Shown here piece by piece: positions 13,545 through 22,756 of a stretch of DNA of 33,843 nucleotides. The translations under genes and the position numbers were made by a program. Positions within the stretch are counted from its first letter, which is position 1, and each line of letters starts with the position of its first letter. Origin of the DNA: Reyranella sp. (GTDB lineage Bacteria > Pseudomonadota > Alphaproteobacteria > Reyranellales > Reyranellaceae). The notes beneath the pieces are model-generated. The model did no database searches and was not told where the DNA came from. It saw only the letters and a list, made by a program, of their open reading frames with translations. The stretch spans positions 1 to 33,843 of the forward strand of contig JALHMO010000073.1 in NCBI GenBank assembly GCA_022844015.1, read 5' to 3'.

Positions 13545-14977
13545 CTGCCATATCGAGAACCGTCGCGGTCGCCGTCATTGGCCTGCTGGCCGCCGGATGC
13601 GCAAAGTTCACCGACGACGGCGGCATGGCGCCCGTCACCGATTCCATTCGCAGGGAAATCGGCCGCGACGCCGTCAAGCTCTCCTCACCTGAAGACATGC
13701 GCCGCGCGCGCGAGCGCGTGCAGGCATTGCTCGCCGAGCCGCTGTCGGAGGATTCGGCCGTTCAGGTCGCGCTTCTCAACAATCGGGGTCTGCAGGCCGC
13801 CTACAACGATCTCGGTATCTCGGAGGCCGAGTACGTCCGGACCAGCCTGCCGCCTAACCCCGCGATCACGGTCGGCCGCACCTTCGGCACCTTTAACTTC
13901 GTCGAGGTTGGCTTCCAGCTCGTCGGCAACCTGCTCGCTCTCGCCACTCTGCCGAGGAGGACCGAGATCGGTAAGCGTGAGTTCGAGGAATCGCGCTATC
14001 GGGCGGTCGCGACGACTCTCAGCCTGACGGTCGACGTGCGCCGGGCCTACATTCGCGCGATCGCTGCTCAGCAGCGCCTTGCGTTGCTGGAGCAGGCCCG
14101 CCAGAACGCCGATGCCTCGGCGCAATTGATGAAGCAGCTCGGCGAGACCGGAGGGGCCAACAAGCTCGACCAGGCGCGCGTGACAGCCTTCTATGCCGAC
14201 CTCAGCGCCCATGTCGCCCAGGCGAGGTTGAGCGTGGCCAGCACTCGCGAGGCCCTGAACCGCATGCTCGGCCTCTGGGGAAGCGACCTCATCTACAAGC
14301 TGCCTGCCCGCCTCCCGGCCTTGCCGGCAGCCGCCAATGCCGTGGCCGAGGTCGAGGTCGAGGCAATCAAGCGGCGTGTCGACCTGATCATCCTCCGTTA
14401 CGAGATCGTAACGCTGGCGAAATCTGCGGGCTTCGTTAACGCTACGCGATACCTGTCATTTCTGGAGCTCGGCCTCGGCTACCGGAACGAGGTCGAAACC
14501 AACGACGCCGGCGAGCAAAGCTCGAAGAACCGCTACGGGCTCGAGCTCGGCATCGTGATCCCGATCTTCGACACCGGCGAGACGCGAGTGGTCACCGCGC
14601 GCGAAATCTACATGCGCGCCGTCAACAGGCTGGTCGAGCGTTCGGTGAACGCCCGTTCCGAGGCTCGCGTCGCCTACACGACCTATCGCGCGACCTACGA
14701 CATCGCGCGCTTCTACCAGTCCCGTATCCTGCCGCTGCGGCGCCAGATCTCAGCGGAGGTGTTGCTTCGCTACAATGGCATGCTGGTCGACGTCTTCGAG
14801 GTTCTGATCGAGGAGCGCGAGCGGATTGCGGCCAACATCGCCTCGCTCGATGCGCTGCGCGACTACCATCTCGCCGTCGCCGACCTGGAGGCCGCGTTGA
14901 TCGTGGGCGGCACCGTCCCGCCGTCGGGCGTCATCAACACCACCCCGCCCCCCGAAACCATCCCACTCGGATTCTAG
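13541..14977 (+). CDS. TolC-family outer-membrane efflux lipoprotein (CusC-like)
   Basis: 478 residues. Seen: a lipoprotein signal with lipobox LLAAGC at residues 15-20, then two OEP-type halves. The first carries ALLNNRGLQAAYNDLGI and repeated Ala/Gln-rich coiled coils (RLALLEQARQNADASAQLM), and the second LELGLGYRN...LELGIVIPIFDTGETR and a matching helix pair near 420-460. It should be the outer-membrane channel for the CusBA pair encoded on the opposite strand at 19613-24030. It is followed after 14 bp by the multicopper oxidase. The ATGA overlap with the small gene upstream fixes the start. Confidence 0.9.
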   Translation: MTAISRTVAVAVIGLLAAGCAKFTDDGGMAPVTDSIRREIGRDAVKLSSPEDMRRARERVQALLAEPLSEDSAVQVALLNNRGLQAAYNDLGISEAEYVRTSLPPNPAITVGRTFGTFNFVEVGFQLVGNLLALATLPRRTEIGKREFEESRYRAVATTLSLTVDVRRAYIRAIAAQQRLALLEQARQNADASAQLMKQLGETGGANKLDQARVTAFYADLSAHVAQARLSVASTREALNRMLGLWGSDLIYKLPARLPALPAAANAVAEVEVEAIKRRVDLIILRYEIVTLAKSAGFVNATRYLSFLELGLGYRNEVETNDAGEQSSKNRYGLELGIVIPIFDTGETRVVTAREIYMRAVNRLVERSVNARSEARVAYTTYRATYDIARFYQSRILPLRRQISAEVLLRYNGMLVDVFEVLIEERERIAANIASLDALRDYHLAVADLEAALIVGGTVPPSGVINTTPPPETIPLGF

Positions 14978-14991
14978 AGAAGGAGAACGAC

Positions 14992-16383
14992 ATGAGCATC
15001 TCTCGACGCGATCTCGTCGGAGCGTCCGGCCTCGCTCTTCTCGGCGCCGCCGCCGTCAGTGGCCGTGTCCAGGCACAGTCGATACCGGAAGCACCCACGA
15101 CGACGACCAACACCATGCAGCCGCCGCTTCATCCCACGAGCGGGCCGGACTATCAGCCGGTCGTGACCTTGAACGGCTGGACCTTGCCGTGGCGGCAGAA
15201 CGGCGACTGGAAGGAGTTCCATCTCGTCGCCGAGCCGGTCGAGCGCGAAATGGCCCCTGGCATGATCGCCCGGCTGTGGGGATACAACGGCCAGAGCCCC
15301 GGCCCGACGATCGAGGCGGTCGAGGGCGACAAGGTCCGCATCTTCGTGACAAATCGCCTGCCCGAGCACACGACCATCCACTGGCATGGCCAGCTGTTGC
15401 CCTGCGGCATGGACGGCGTCGGCGGCCTCAACCAGCCGCACATCAAGCCCGGCCAGACGTTCGTCTACGAGTACCAGCTCATGAAGAGCGGAACCTTCAT
15501 GTACCATCCGCATGCCGACGAGATGGTGCAGATGGCGATGGGCATGATGGGCTTCTTCGTCGTCCATCCGCGCGATCCCAAGCTGCACCGCGTCGACCGC
15601 GACTTCGTGTTCCTGCTCAACGCCTACGACATCGATCCCGGCAACTATGTGCCCAAGGTCGCGGAGATGCTGAACTTCAACATGTGGTCGTGGAACAGCC
15701 GTGTGTTCCCCGGCATCGATCCGCTGGTGATCGCCAAAGGCGATCGCGTGCGGGTCAGGGTGGGCAACCTCACCATGACCAGTCATCCGATCCACATGCA
15801 CGGCTATGACTTCGAGGTGACCTGCACCGATGGCGGCTGGGTGCGGCCCGAGGCGCGCTGGCCCGAGGTCACGATCGACATTCCGGTGGGCGCCATGCGC
15901 GCCTACGAGTTCGACGCGATCTATCCAGGGGACTGGGCGATACACTGCCACAAGTCGCATCACACGATGAACGCGATGGGACACGACATCCGCACTTTCA
16001 TCGGCGTCGACAAGAAGCAGTTCGCCCGCCAGATGCGGCGCATGGTGCCCGATTACATGCCGATGGGCAGCGCCGGCATGGCCGACATGGGCGAGATGGA
16101 GATGCAGCTTCCCGAGAACACCTTGCCCATGATGACCGGCTTTGCGCAGTTCGGCGCTGTCGAGATGGGCGGCATGTTCTCGGTCGTGAAAGTTCGCGAA
16201 GGCTTGGCCTCCGGCGACTTCAAGGATCCCGGCTGGTATCAGAATCCACCCGGAACCGTGGCCTGGGAATGGACGGGACCACGGCCCGCGACGGCCCGCG
16301 CGCCTGCTCCCACACCTGCGATGAAGCCCGGCGCCACGCCGGTTCGCGTAGTCAAGCCGTCATCGCACGGGTCACACAAGTAG
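14992..16383 (+). CDS. Multicopper oxidase, Tat-exported, copper-tolerance type
   Basis: 463 residues with GAGAAGGAGA just upstream as ribosome-binding site. Seen: a Tat signal SRRDLVGASGLALLGAAAV, then the four copper-binding motifs HWH (130-132), HPHAD (H172, H174), HPIHMHG (H265, H268, H270) and HCHKSHHTMNAM (318-329), which fits HCHxxxHxxxxM and so carries the type 1 and trinuclear ligands. Met-rich segments (VQMAMGMMG; 353-376) resemble Cu(I)-binding loops of CueO/CopA-type oxidases. Expected role: periplasmic oxidation of Cu(I) to Cu(II). The C-terminal Pro/Ala-rich tail ends SSHGSHK. Same transcript as the TolC and cupredoxin genes. Confidence 0.93.
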   Translation: MSISRRDLVGASGLALLGAAAVSGRVQAQSIPEAPTTTTNTMQPPLHPTSGPDYQPVVTLNGWTLPWRQNGDWKEFHLVAEPVEREMAPGMIARLWGYNGQSPGPTIEAVEGDKVRIFVTNRLPEHTTIHWHGQLLPCGMDGVGGLNQPHIKPGQTFVYEYQLMKSGTFMYHPHADEMVQMAMGMMGFFVVHPRDPKLHRVDRDFVFLLNAYDIDPGNYVPKVAEMLNFNMWSWNSRVFPGIDPLVIAKGDRVRVRVGNLTMTSHPIHMHGYDFEVTCTDGGWVRPEARWPEVTIDIPVGAMRAYEFDAIYPGDWAIHCHKSHHTMNAMGHDIRTFIGVDKKQFARQMRRMVPDYMPMGSAGMADMGEMEMQLPENTLPMMTGFAQFGAVEMGGMFSVVKVREGLASGDFKDPGWYQNPPGTVAWEWTGPRPATARAPAPTPAMKPGATPVRVVKPSSHGSHK

Positions 16384-16402
16384 TTCCGCCAAGGAGGCAA
16401 TC

Positions 16403-16894
16403 GTGAAAGCTCGAGTTCTCTTCACCGGGGCAATCGCCGCGGTGCTGCTGTCCGGCGCCGTCGTCGCCGGCCCCGGACACAAGCCGGGCGAAGGTCACGC
16501 CCACGCCGACGACACGGCATATGGCAAGCCGGGCGATCCCAAGAAGCCGGCGCGGATCGTCCAGGTCGTGATGCGCGAGTCGGATGGGAAGATGTTGTTC
16601 GTTCCCGATCAGCTGAGGGTGCGCAAAGGCGAGCAGATCCGCTTTCAGCTTCGTAACAGCGGCGAAATCGACCACGAGTTCGTGATCGCGACGGTCGAGG
16701 AAAATCAGAAGCACATGAAGGAGATGGAGAAGAATCCCGACATGGAGCACGACGACCCCAACGCCAAGAGACTGAAGCCCAAGGCGAAAGGCGAGATCGT
16801 CTGGCAGTTCACAAAGGCGGGCACTTTCGAGTTCGCCTGCCTGATACCAGGACACTACCAGTCCGGCATGGTCGGCGCGATCGTCGTCGAGTGA
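16403..16894 (+). CDS. Periplasmic cupredoxin (plastocyanin/azurin-like)
   Basis: 163 residues with AAGGAGG upstream. Seen: a signal peptide (about residues 1-22), a His-rich mature N-terminus (HKPGEGHAHAD), then a cupredoxin fold with candidate type 1 copper ligands H91 (DHEF), C146, H151 and M156 (FACLIPGHYQSGM). This C-x4-H-x4-M loop is typical of small blue copper proteins found in copper-resistance clusters. It probably shuttles electrons or stores copper beside the oxidase 20 bp upstream. A charged Met/His insert (KHMKEMEKNPDMEHDD) may bind extra copper. Confidence 0.9.
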   Translation: MKARVLFTGAIAAVLLSGAVVAGPGHKPGEGHAHADDTAYGKPGDPKKPARIVQVVMRESDGKMLFVPDQLRVRKGEQIRFQLRNSGEIDHEFVIATVEENQKHMKEMEKNPDMEHDDPNAKRLKPKAKGEIVWQFTKAGTFEFACLIPGHYQSGMVGAIVVE

Positions 16895-16919
16895 GTCAAC
16901 TCAAGCGAAGGAGCGAAGA

Positions 16920-17210
16920 ATGTTCAGGAAAGCCATCGCATTCGGGCTGGCTGCGGTCTTGTTCTCTGTTCCGGCGTTAGCCGACGGGAACATGGTGAAG
17001 GCGGAAGTCGTGAAGGTCGACAAGTCGGCCGGCAAGGTCACTCTCAAGCATGGACCGATCAAGAATCTCGACATGGACTCGATGACGATGGTCTTTCGCG
17101 TCGCCGATCCGTCGATGCTCGACAAGGTCAAGGCCGGCGACAGGATCGAATTCGAGGCGGATCGCATCAATGGTGCCATTACCGTCACGAAGATCGGCAA
17201 GGGCCACTGA
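16920..17210 (+). CDS. cusF: CusF-like periplasmic copper-binding protein
   Basis: 96 residues with GAAGGAGCG upstream. Seen: a signal peptide ending PALA, then the CusF beta-barrel with metal-site residues H44, M55 and M57 in LKHGPIKNLDMDSMTMVFRV. The spacing matches E. coli CusF H36, M47 and M49 exactly. The Trp that caps the Cu(I) site in E. coli (W44) is replaced by Met (M52), giving a possible His-Met3 site. Known role: hands Cu(I)/Ag(I) to the CusB/CusA pump, which is encoded on the facing strand. Confidence 0.9.
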   Translation: MFRKAIAFGLAAVLFSVPALADGNMVKAEVVKVDKSAGKVTLKHGPIKNLDMDSMTMVFRVADPSMLDKVKAGDRIEFEADRINGAITVTKIGKGH

Positions 17211-17234
17211 CGCAAGGGGCTCACGGAGGTCGGC

Positions 17235-17507
17235 ATGAGCCGATTGGCGACGAGGTGTCTATTCTGCATCGTTCTCTCGATCGGCTCGATGGTCGCCACT
17301 CCTATGAAGGCCGACGATCGGGAGCTCCAGGCCATCCTGCTCAGGCTTCAGTGCGTGCCGGCGAAGATCGTGACGACCAACTTGTCGCCGAAGGTTTCGA
17401 GCCACGAGGTGACGTGCCGACGCAGTGGCCGGATCGTCCATGTCGTCTGCGTCGAGACTGATTGTCGACAGCAGCTCTCACCGCGAGAACAGGAAGAAGG
17501 GCAGTGA
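17235..17507 (+). CDS. Small secreted Cys-containing protein, function unknown
   Basis: 90 residues with an ACGGAGG ribosome-binding site. Seen: an N-terminal hydrophobic signal (CLFCIVLSIGSMVATPMKA), then a short basic domain with four cysteines (LQCVPAK, EVTCRRSG, HVVCVETDC). The Cys spacing could hold two disulfides or a metal. No family was recognised. It lies 24 bp after cusF and its TGA overlaps the GTG start of the cytochrome c gene, so it belongs to the copper transcript. Confidence 0.65.
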   Translation: MSRLATRCLFCIVLSIGSMVATPMKADDRELQAILLRLQCVPAKIVTTNLSPKVSSHEVTCRRSGRIVHVVCVETDCRQQLSPREQEEGQ

Positions 17508-18064
17508 ACTTGCGCAAGTCGAGAAACATCCGGGCTGGAAAGAGCGCGATCATCCTGCCGACCGCTCGTGGAAAGCGGTCGGCAGGAGCTTCCGTTGGCA
17601 GAAATCCCGGTGCCAGGACCGCTCTTCTTGGTGGGCTTGTCGTAGCTGTTGCGGTGTTCGTCTACTTCTTCACCGCAAGTGCTCCACCCCGGATCGACCC
17701 GGCAGACGGTAGACAGGTGGAGTTGGGCAGGCGCGTCTATGCGGCTGCCTGCGCCAGCTGCCACGGCGCCTCTCTCGAGGGCCAGGCCAACTGGCAATCG
17801 CGATTGTCGAACGGCCGACTGCCTGCCCCTCCGCACGACGCCACCGGGCATACGTGGCACCACCCCGACGAGATGCTCTTCAGGGTTACGAAGTACGGTG
17901 CGGACGCCTATCCGGACGGCTACCAGACCGATATGCCGGCGTTCGAGAAGCGCTTGACCGACGACGAGATCGCGGCGTCTCTGGCATTCATCAAGAGTAC
18001 GTGGCCCGCCGGGATACGCGCGAGGCAAGCGCGCATCGATGCCGATGCGAGAAGCAGGAAGTGA
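17504..18064 (+). CDS. Membrane-anchored c-type cytochrome
   Basis: 186 residues from the GTG at 17504-17506, chosen because it overlaps the previous stop as GTGA; an ATG at 17462 would overlap the upstream gene by 46 bp. Seen: a basic cytoplasmic N-terminus, one membrane anchor (TALLGGLVVAVAVFVYFF, about 39-56), heme motif CASCH at 83-87, and the likely axial Met in YQTDMPAF (M144). The fold resembles mono-heme class I cytochromes such as those beside copper oxidases. It may pass electrons from the multicopper oxidase or cupredoxin into respiration; this is inference from the neighbourhood. Confidence 0.85.
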   Translation: MNLRKSRNIRAGKSAIILPTARGKRSAGASVGRNPGARTALLGGLVVAVAVFVYFFTASAPPRIDPADGRQVELGRRVYAAACASCHGASLEGQANWQSRLSNGRLPAPPHDATGHTWHHPDEMLFRVTKYGADAYPDGYQTDMPAFEKRLTDDEIAASLAFIKSTWPAGIRARQARIDADARSRK

Positions 18065-18093
18065 TAGCGTTTCCGCCGCCGTACGGGGCCATC

Positions 18094-19380
18094 ATGCTGG
18101 GTCTTGCTGCCAACGAACCGGACCTCACGAGCGCGGAGCGCCGGTGGCGTCGTGAAAGGCGATCCGCTTGGGTGAGGCTCGTCGCTCTTGTCATCTTTGT
18201 GATCAACCTGATGGTTGGCGAGCATGCCAGCGGAATTCTGGTCCACTCAAAGGTCGTCGTCGGCTATGGCTTGGCGACACTACTGGCGTTGGGGCTGGCA
18301 TTGGCGAGGCGCGGTCCTACTTGGGTCGCCACTCTCTTCGTCGTCATTGATGCAGCATTGGTAGTCGCTCTGTTCCACGAGCATCTGTTCGCGCCCGGCG
18401 GGACCTTCGATCACAGCTTGAGCGCGCCGGCACTTGCGATTGCCTTCCTGCTCCTTGCGCACGTTGCGCTTCGCCTCAGGCCATTGCTTGTCTCGCTTTT
18501 CTCCGGTCTGGTAATTGCTGGATGGATGTCGGTCCTGGCGTTCACCGTAACCGGACAGTCGTGGGGCGACAGGCCTCGTGGGGATGACTGGCCGGCTCTT
18601 CTGGCCGAGGCCGCTCTTGCGGCAGCTTTCGGATTCTCTGCGTTCGTCTGCTACCTGCTGACCCGGGACCACAATGTACTGTTGAAGGGGGCGGTGACCA
18701 GCGAGCGTCGGCGGCGGAACCTGGCGCGGTTCTTCCCGCCGAATGTTCTGTCCGAGCTGCAGACGAAAGGCATGTCGCTCAATCTCAGCCGCCGTCGCGC
18801 CGCGATCATGTTTGTCGATCTGCGCTCCTTTACGACCCTTAGCGAGACGATGCCGCCGGAGAACGTGTCCGAGCTGCTGGCGGAGTATCGCCAACTCGTC
18901 ACACAAGCTGTGTTTGCCTACGATGGGACGGTCGACAAATTCATCGGTGACGGCGTAATGGCCGTGTTTGGGCACCCTCACACCGCGCCCGACGATTCAG
19001 CTCGGGCTCTACAGTGTGCTCTGTCCCTGAGTTTGTCCCTGGTTCGATGGAAGGGAGACCGACTCCGGAGAGGCAAGCCGGCGCTGGACGCTGGCATCGG
19101 ACTGCACGTGGGGCCGGTCATTGGGGGTGTGCTACAAAGCGGATCGCACGATGAATTCACCGTCATCGGCGACACCGTGAACATTGCGGAACGACTGGAA
19201 CGCCTGTCCGGAGCGCTCGGCGCCGCCGTCGTCGTATCGGAGGCCGTGATGCTGGATGCACCATCATCGGAGACAACCGCCCAATGGCTCTGGAAGGAGG
19301 CTGCGGAACTCGACGGCCGGATCGGTCGGCTTCGCGTTGCTTATTTGCCGCGAAGCGCCGGAGGAGCGACAGGCGGATAG
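18094..19380 (+). CDS. Membrane class III adenylate cyclase
   Basis: 428 residues from the ATG at 18094. A GTG at 18061 overlapping the cytochrome stop as GTGA is an equally plausible start and would add 11 residues. Seen: about six hydrophobic helices (residues 27-190), a linker with RRRRNLARFFPPNV, then the cyclase domain: metal-binding D242 (FVDLRSFT) and D286 (KFIGDGVMAVFG), adenine-selecting K282 with T356 in EFTVIGD, and transition-state N363 and R367 (NIAERLE). All key residues are present, so it should make cAMP. It is the last gene before the terminator. A cyclase in a copper cluster is unusual; the membrane part may sense a signal. Confidence 0.9.
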   Translation: MLGLAANEPDLTSAERRWRRERRSAWVRLVALVIFVINLMVGEHASGILVHSKVVVGYGLATLLALGLALARRGPTWVATLFVVIDAALVVALFHEHLFAPGGTFDHSLSAPALAIAFLLLAHVALRLRPLLVSLFSGLVIAGWMSVLAFTVTGQSWGDRPRGDDWPALLAEAALAAAFGFSAFVCYLLTRDHNVLLKGAVTSERRRRNLARFFPPNVLSELQTKGMSLNLSRRRAAIMFVDLRSFTTLSETMPPENVSELLAEYRQLVTQAVFAYDGTVDKFIGDGVMAVFGHPHTAPDDSARALQCALSLSLSLVRWKGDRLRRGKPALDAGIGLHVGPVIGGVLQSGSHDEFTVIGDTVNIAERLERLSGALGAAVVVSEAVMLDAPSSETTAQWLWKEAAELDGRIGRLRVAYLPRSAGGATGG

Positions 19381-19471
19381 CTGTCGGACTGCGATGAGCG
19401 CCGACATCTGCTCACGTACGAGTGGGAGACAGACGCCTGTCGCCGTGAGGACCGATTCTGCATACCGATTC

Positions 19472-19498
19472 GGTGTCACATCTTCGATGACACCTTTT
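19472..19498 (+). terminator. Rho-independent-type terminator of the rightward copper operon
   Basis: Arms GGTGTCA (19472-19478) and TGACACC (19488-19494) form a stem, with an inner ATC/GAT pairing possible, followed directly by TTTT. It lies 92 bp after the cyclase stop and before the convergent cusA end at 19613. The remaining 19381-19612 shows no gene. Confidence 0.65.
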
Positions 19499-19612
19499 CG
19501 ACCACGGTGAAATGGATCATGCAGTAATCGTCCGAGAAAAGACCCGTGATTTTGGTCCTGCCGCCTCCTGGGTGACGAACATGCATCCGATCGGCCGTCC
19601 TACGCGCTCCAT

Positions 19613-22600
19613 TTATGGATGCGCCTCCGCGGCGACGGCCGGTAAAGGCCGCAGGGCCCAGCCCTTGACCAGGGCGTAGATTGCCGGGATGACCACGAGG
19701 GTGAGCACGGTCGAGCTCGCCATGCCACCGATCATCGGTACGGCGATGCGCTGCATCACTTCCGATCCGGTCCCGGTGTTCCACAAGAGCGGCAGCAGGC
19801 CAGCGACGATCGCCGTCACCGTCATCATCTTGGGCCGCACTCGCTCGACGGCGCCCTCGACGATGGCGGCGAACAGGTCGGTCCTGGCGAGCGGGCGACC
19901 TTCGGCGGCGGCCTTCGCGCGCTGCTCCTCGAGCGCCTGATCGAGATAGATCAGCATCACCACGCCGGTCTCGGCGGCGACCCCGGCGAGCGCGATGAAA
20001 CCCACCACGACGGCGACGCTCAGATTGAAGCCCATCCACCAGACCAGCCACAGCCCGCCGACCAGGGCGAACGGCAGCGACAGCATGACGATGAGGGTCT
20101 CGGCGATGCGGCCGAAATTGAGATAGAGCAATACGAAGATCAGCAGCAGGGTCGCCGGGACGACAATCTTGAGCTTGGCCTCCGCGCGCTCGAGATACTC
20201 GAACTGGCCGCTCCACACTGCATAGGTCCCCGCGGGGAAGACGACCTTCTCCTGTACCGCCTTGCGGGCGTCGGCGACGTAGCCTGCGAGATCGCGGTCG
20301 CGGAAGTCGACGAAGATGTAGACCGTGAGCTGGGCGTTCTCGGTACGGATCGTCGTCGGACCCTGGGTCAGTTTCACCTCGGCGAGCTGGCCGAGCGGCA
20401 GCATGCCGCCCTTCATGGTCGGCACCAGGATGTCGGACGCGATGGCGCGCGGATCGGAGCGGAAATCGCGCGGATAGCGCACGTTCACCGAATAGCGCTC
20501 GCGGCCCTCGACCGTGGTCGTCACCGTCTCGCCACCCAGTGCGCTTGCCACGGCCTGCTGTACGTCCTCGACGAGGACGCCATACTGCGCGAGCTTGGTA
20601 CGGTCGGGGACGACGTCGAGGAAATAGCCACCGGTCACCCGCTCGGCGTAGGCGGACGTCGTGCCGGGCACCGTGCGGATCGCCGCCTCGACCTCGCGGG
20701 CGACCGGCTCCAGCTCACCGTAATCGCGGCCCATCAGCTTGACTCCGACCGGAGTGCGGATGCCGGTTGCCAGCATGTCGATGCGCGCCTTGATCGGCAT
20801 GGTCCAGGCATTGCTGATTCCCGGAAACTGCAGCGCGCGGTCCATTTCGGCGATCAGCTTGTCGACGTCCATGCCGGATCGCCATTGCGCCCTGGGCTTC
20901 AGGTTGATTACCGTCTCGAACATTTCGAGCGGCGCGGGATCGGTCGCTGTCGCGGCGCGGCCGGCCTTGCCAAACACCGATTCGACTTCCGGAAACGACT
21001 TGATGATTTTGTTCTGGGTCTGCAGCAACTCGGCCGACTTGGTGACCGAGAGGCCGGGCAGAGTGACCGGCATGTAGAACAGCGTGCCTTCGTCGAGGCT
21101 CGGCATGAACTCTGCCCCCAGTCGCATCGCCGGCCAGGCCGTGGCAGCGAGCGCGGCGACGGCCAATCCGATCGTCAGCAGCCGCGCCCGCAGCACGAGA
21201 TGGATCACCGGCCGGTAGAGCCAGATCAGGGCACGGTTCACCGGGTTGCGATGTTCCGGCAGGATGCGGCCGCGCACGAACAACACCATCAGCGCCGGCA
21301 CCAGCGTCACCGACAGCAGCGCTGAGGCGGCCATGGCCAGGCTCTTGGTCCAAGCCAGCGGCTTGAACAGGCGGCCTTCCTGGTCTTCGAGCGCGAAGAT
21401 CGGCAGGAACGACACGGTGATGATCAGCAGGCTGAAGAACAGAGCTGGCCCGACCTCGACCGCGGCATCGATGACTGCTTGGGTGCGCGACTGGCCGGGC
21501 TTCAGCCGTTCCAGGTGCTTGTGGGCGTTCTCGATCATGACGATCGCAGCGTCGATCATGGCGCCGACGGCGATGGCGATGCCGCCGAGACTCATGATGT
21601 TGGAGCCGAGCCCCAGCGCGTGCATGGCGATGAAGGCCATCAACACGCCGACCGGCAGCGTGACGATGGCGACCAGCGCCGATCGGACGTGCAGGAGAAA
21701 GACGATGCACACCGCCCCTACCACGATGCTTTCCTCGATCAGCGTCGTTTTCAAAGTGTCGATGGCGCGATGGATCAGTTCCGAGCGGTCGTAGACGGTC
21801 TCGATACGCACGCCTTCGGGCAGGCTGCTGGAGATCTCCTTGATCCTGGCCTTGGTGTTGTCGATGACGTCGAGTGCGTTCTGGCCAAAGCGCTGGAGCG
21901 CGATGCCGCCCACCACCTCGCCTTCGCCGTTGAGCTCGGTTACGCCGCGCCGCTCGTCTGGCCCCAGCTCGATTCGCGCGACGTCGCGCAAAAGCACCGG
22001 CGTCGGCCCGTCGGCCTTGAGTACGATCTGCTCGAGGTCGGCGGCATTTTTCAGGTAGCCGCGGCCGCGCACCATGAACTCGGCCTCGGCCATTTCCACC
22101 ACGCGGCCACCGACTTCTCGATTGGAGGCCCGTATCGATTCGATGACGCGACCCAGCGGGATGCCGTAGCTCCTGAGCTTCACCGGATCGACCACGACAT
22201 TGTACTGGCGCACGAAGCCGCCGACGCTCGCCACCTCGGCGACGCCCGGCGCCTTGGCCAGCCCGAAGCGCACGTACCAGTCCTGCAGCGATCGCAGCTC
22301 GGCCAGGCTGCGGTTGGCGCCCAGCACGACGTACTGGTAGACCCAGCCGACGCCGGTGGCGTCGGGGCCGAGCGCCGGCTTGATATCGGCCGGCAGCTTG
22401 GCGGTGCCGGAGTTCAAGTATTCGAGCACGCGGCTACGTGCCCAGTAGATATCGGTGCCGTCCTCGAAGATCACGTAGACGAACGACACGCCGAAGAAAG
22501 AGAAGCCGCGCACCGCCCGGCTCTTCGGCACGGCGAGCAGGGCCGTCGTCAGCGGATAGGTGACCTGGTCCTCGACCACTTGCGGCGCCTGCCCAGACAT

Positions 22601-22756
22601 TTCAGTGTAGACGATGACCTGGGTGTCGGAGAGGTCGGGGATGGCGTCGAGCGACAGGCGGCCGACGGCGTACAGGCCGCCGGCCACCAGCGCCGTCGCG
22701 AGGATCAGCATCAGCAGGATGTTGCGCGCCGACCAGCGGATGACGGCGGCGATCAT
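19613..22756 (-). CDS. cusA: Heavy-metal RND efflux pump, Cu/Ag type (CusA)
   Basis: 1047 residues, full length for CusA/CzcA. Seen: first helix ILLMLILATALVAGGLYAV, AIPDLSDTQVIVYTE, TM4 proton-relay GAMIDAAIVMIENAH with D402, and the three Met of the Cu(I)/Ag(I) site: M562 (FYMPVTLPG), M612 (PLEMFETV) and M661 (RIDMLATG). These match E. coli CusA M573, M623 and M672, which argues for Cu/Ag rather than Co/Zn/Cd. It exports Cu(I) or Ag(I) through CusB and the TolC-type channel. The start overlaps the cusB stop by 4 bp. It converges on the cyclase gene. Confidence 0.95.
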   Translation of the reverse strand: MIAAVIRWSARNILLMLILATALVAGGLYAVGRLSLDAIPDLSDTQVIVYTEMSGQAPQVVEDQVTYPLTTALLAVPKSRAVRGFSFFGVSFVYVIFEDGTDIYWARSRVLEYLNSGTAKLPADIKPALGPDATGVGWVYQYVVLGANRSLAELRSLQDWYVRFGLAKAPGVAEVASVGGFVRQYNVVVDPVKLRSYGIPLGRVIESIRASNREVGGRVVEMAEAEFMVRGRGYLKNAADLEQIVLKADGPTPVLLRDVARIELGPDERRGVTELNGEGEVVGGIALQRFGQNALDVIDNTKARIKEISSSLPEGVRIETVYDRSELIHRAIDTLKTTLIEESIVVGAVCIVFLLHVRSALVAIVTLPVGVLMAFIAMHALGLGSNIMSLGGIAIAVGAMIDAAIVMIENAHKHLERLKPGQSRTQAVIDAAVEVGPALFFSLLIITVSFLPIFALEDQEGRLFKPLAWTKSLAMAASALLSVTLVPALMVLFVRGRILPEHRNPVNRALIWLYRPVIHLVLRARLLTIGLAVAALAATAWPAMRLGAEFMPSLDEGTLFYMPVTLPGLSVTKSAELLQTQNKIIKSFPEVESVFGKAGRAATATDPAPLEMFETVINLKPRAQWRSGMDVDKLIAEMDRALQFPGISNAWTMPIKARIDMLATGIRTPVGVKLMGRDYGELEPVAREVEAAIRTVPGTTSAYAERVTGGYFLDVVPDRTKLAQYGVLVEDVQQAVASALGGETVTTTVEGRERYSVNVRYPRDFRSDPRAIASDILVPTMKGGMLPLGQLAEVKLTQGPTTIRTENAQLTVYIFVDFRDRDLAGYVADARKAVQEKVVFPAGTYAVWSGQFEYLERAEAKLKIVVPATLLLIFVLLYLNFGRIAETLIVMLSLPFALVGGLWLVWWMGFNLSVAVVVGFIALAGVAAETGVVMLIYLDQALEEQRAKAAAEGRPLARTDLFAAIVEGAVERVRPKMMTVTAIVAGLLPLLWNTGTGSEVMQRIAVPMIGGMASSTVLTLVVIPAIYALVKGWALRPLPAVAAEAHP

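Noticed and set aside
19613-22756. Co/Zn/Cd exporter (CzcA)
   Set aside because: The three Met residues of the Cu/Ag site of CusA are all present.
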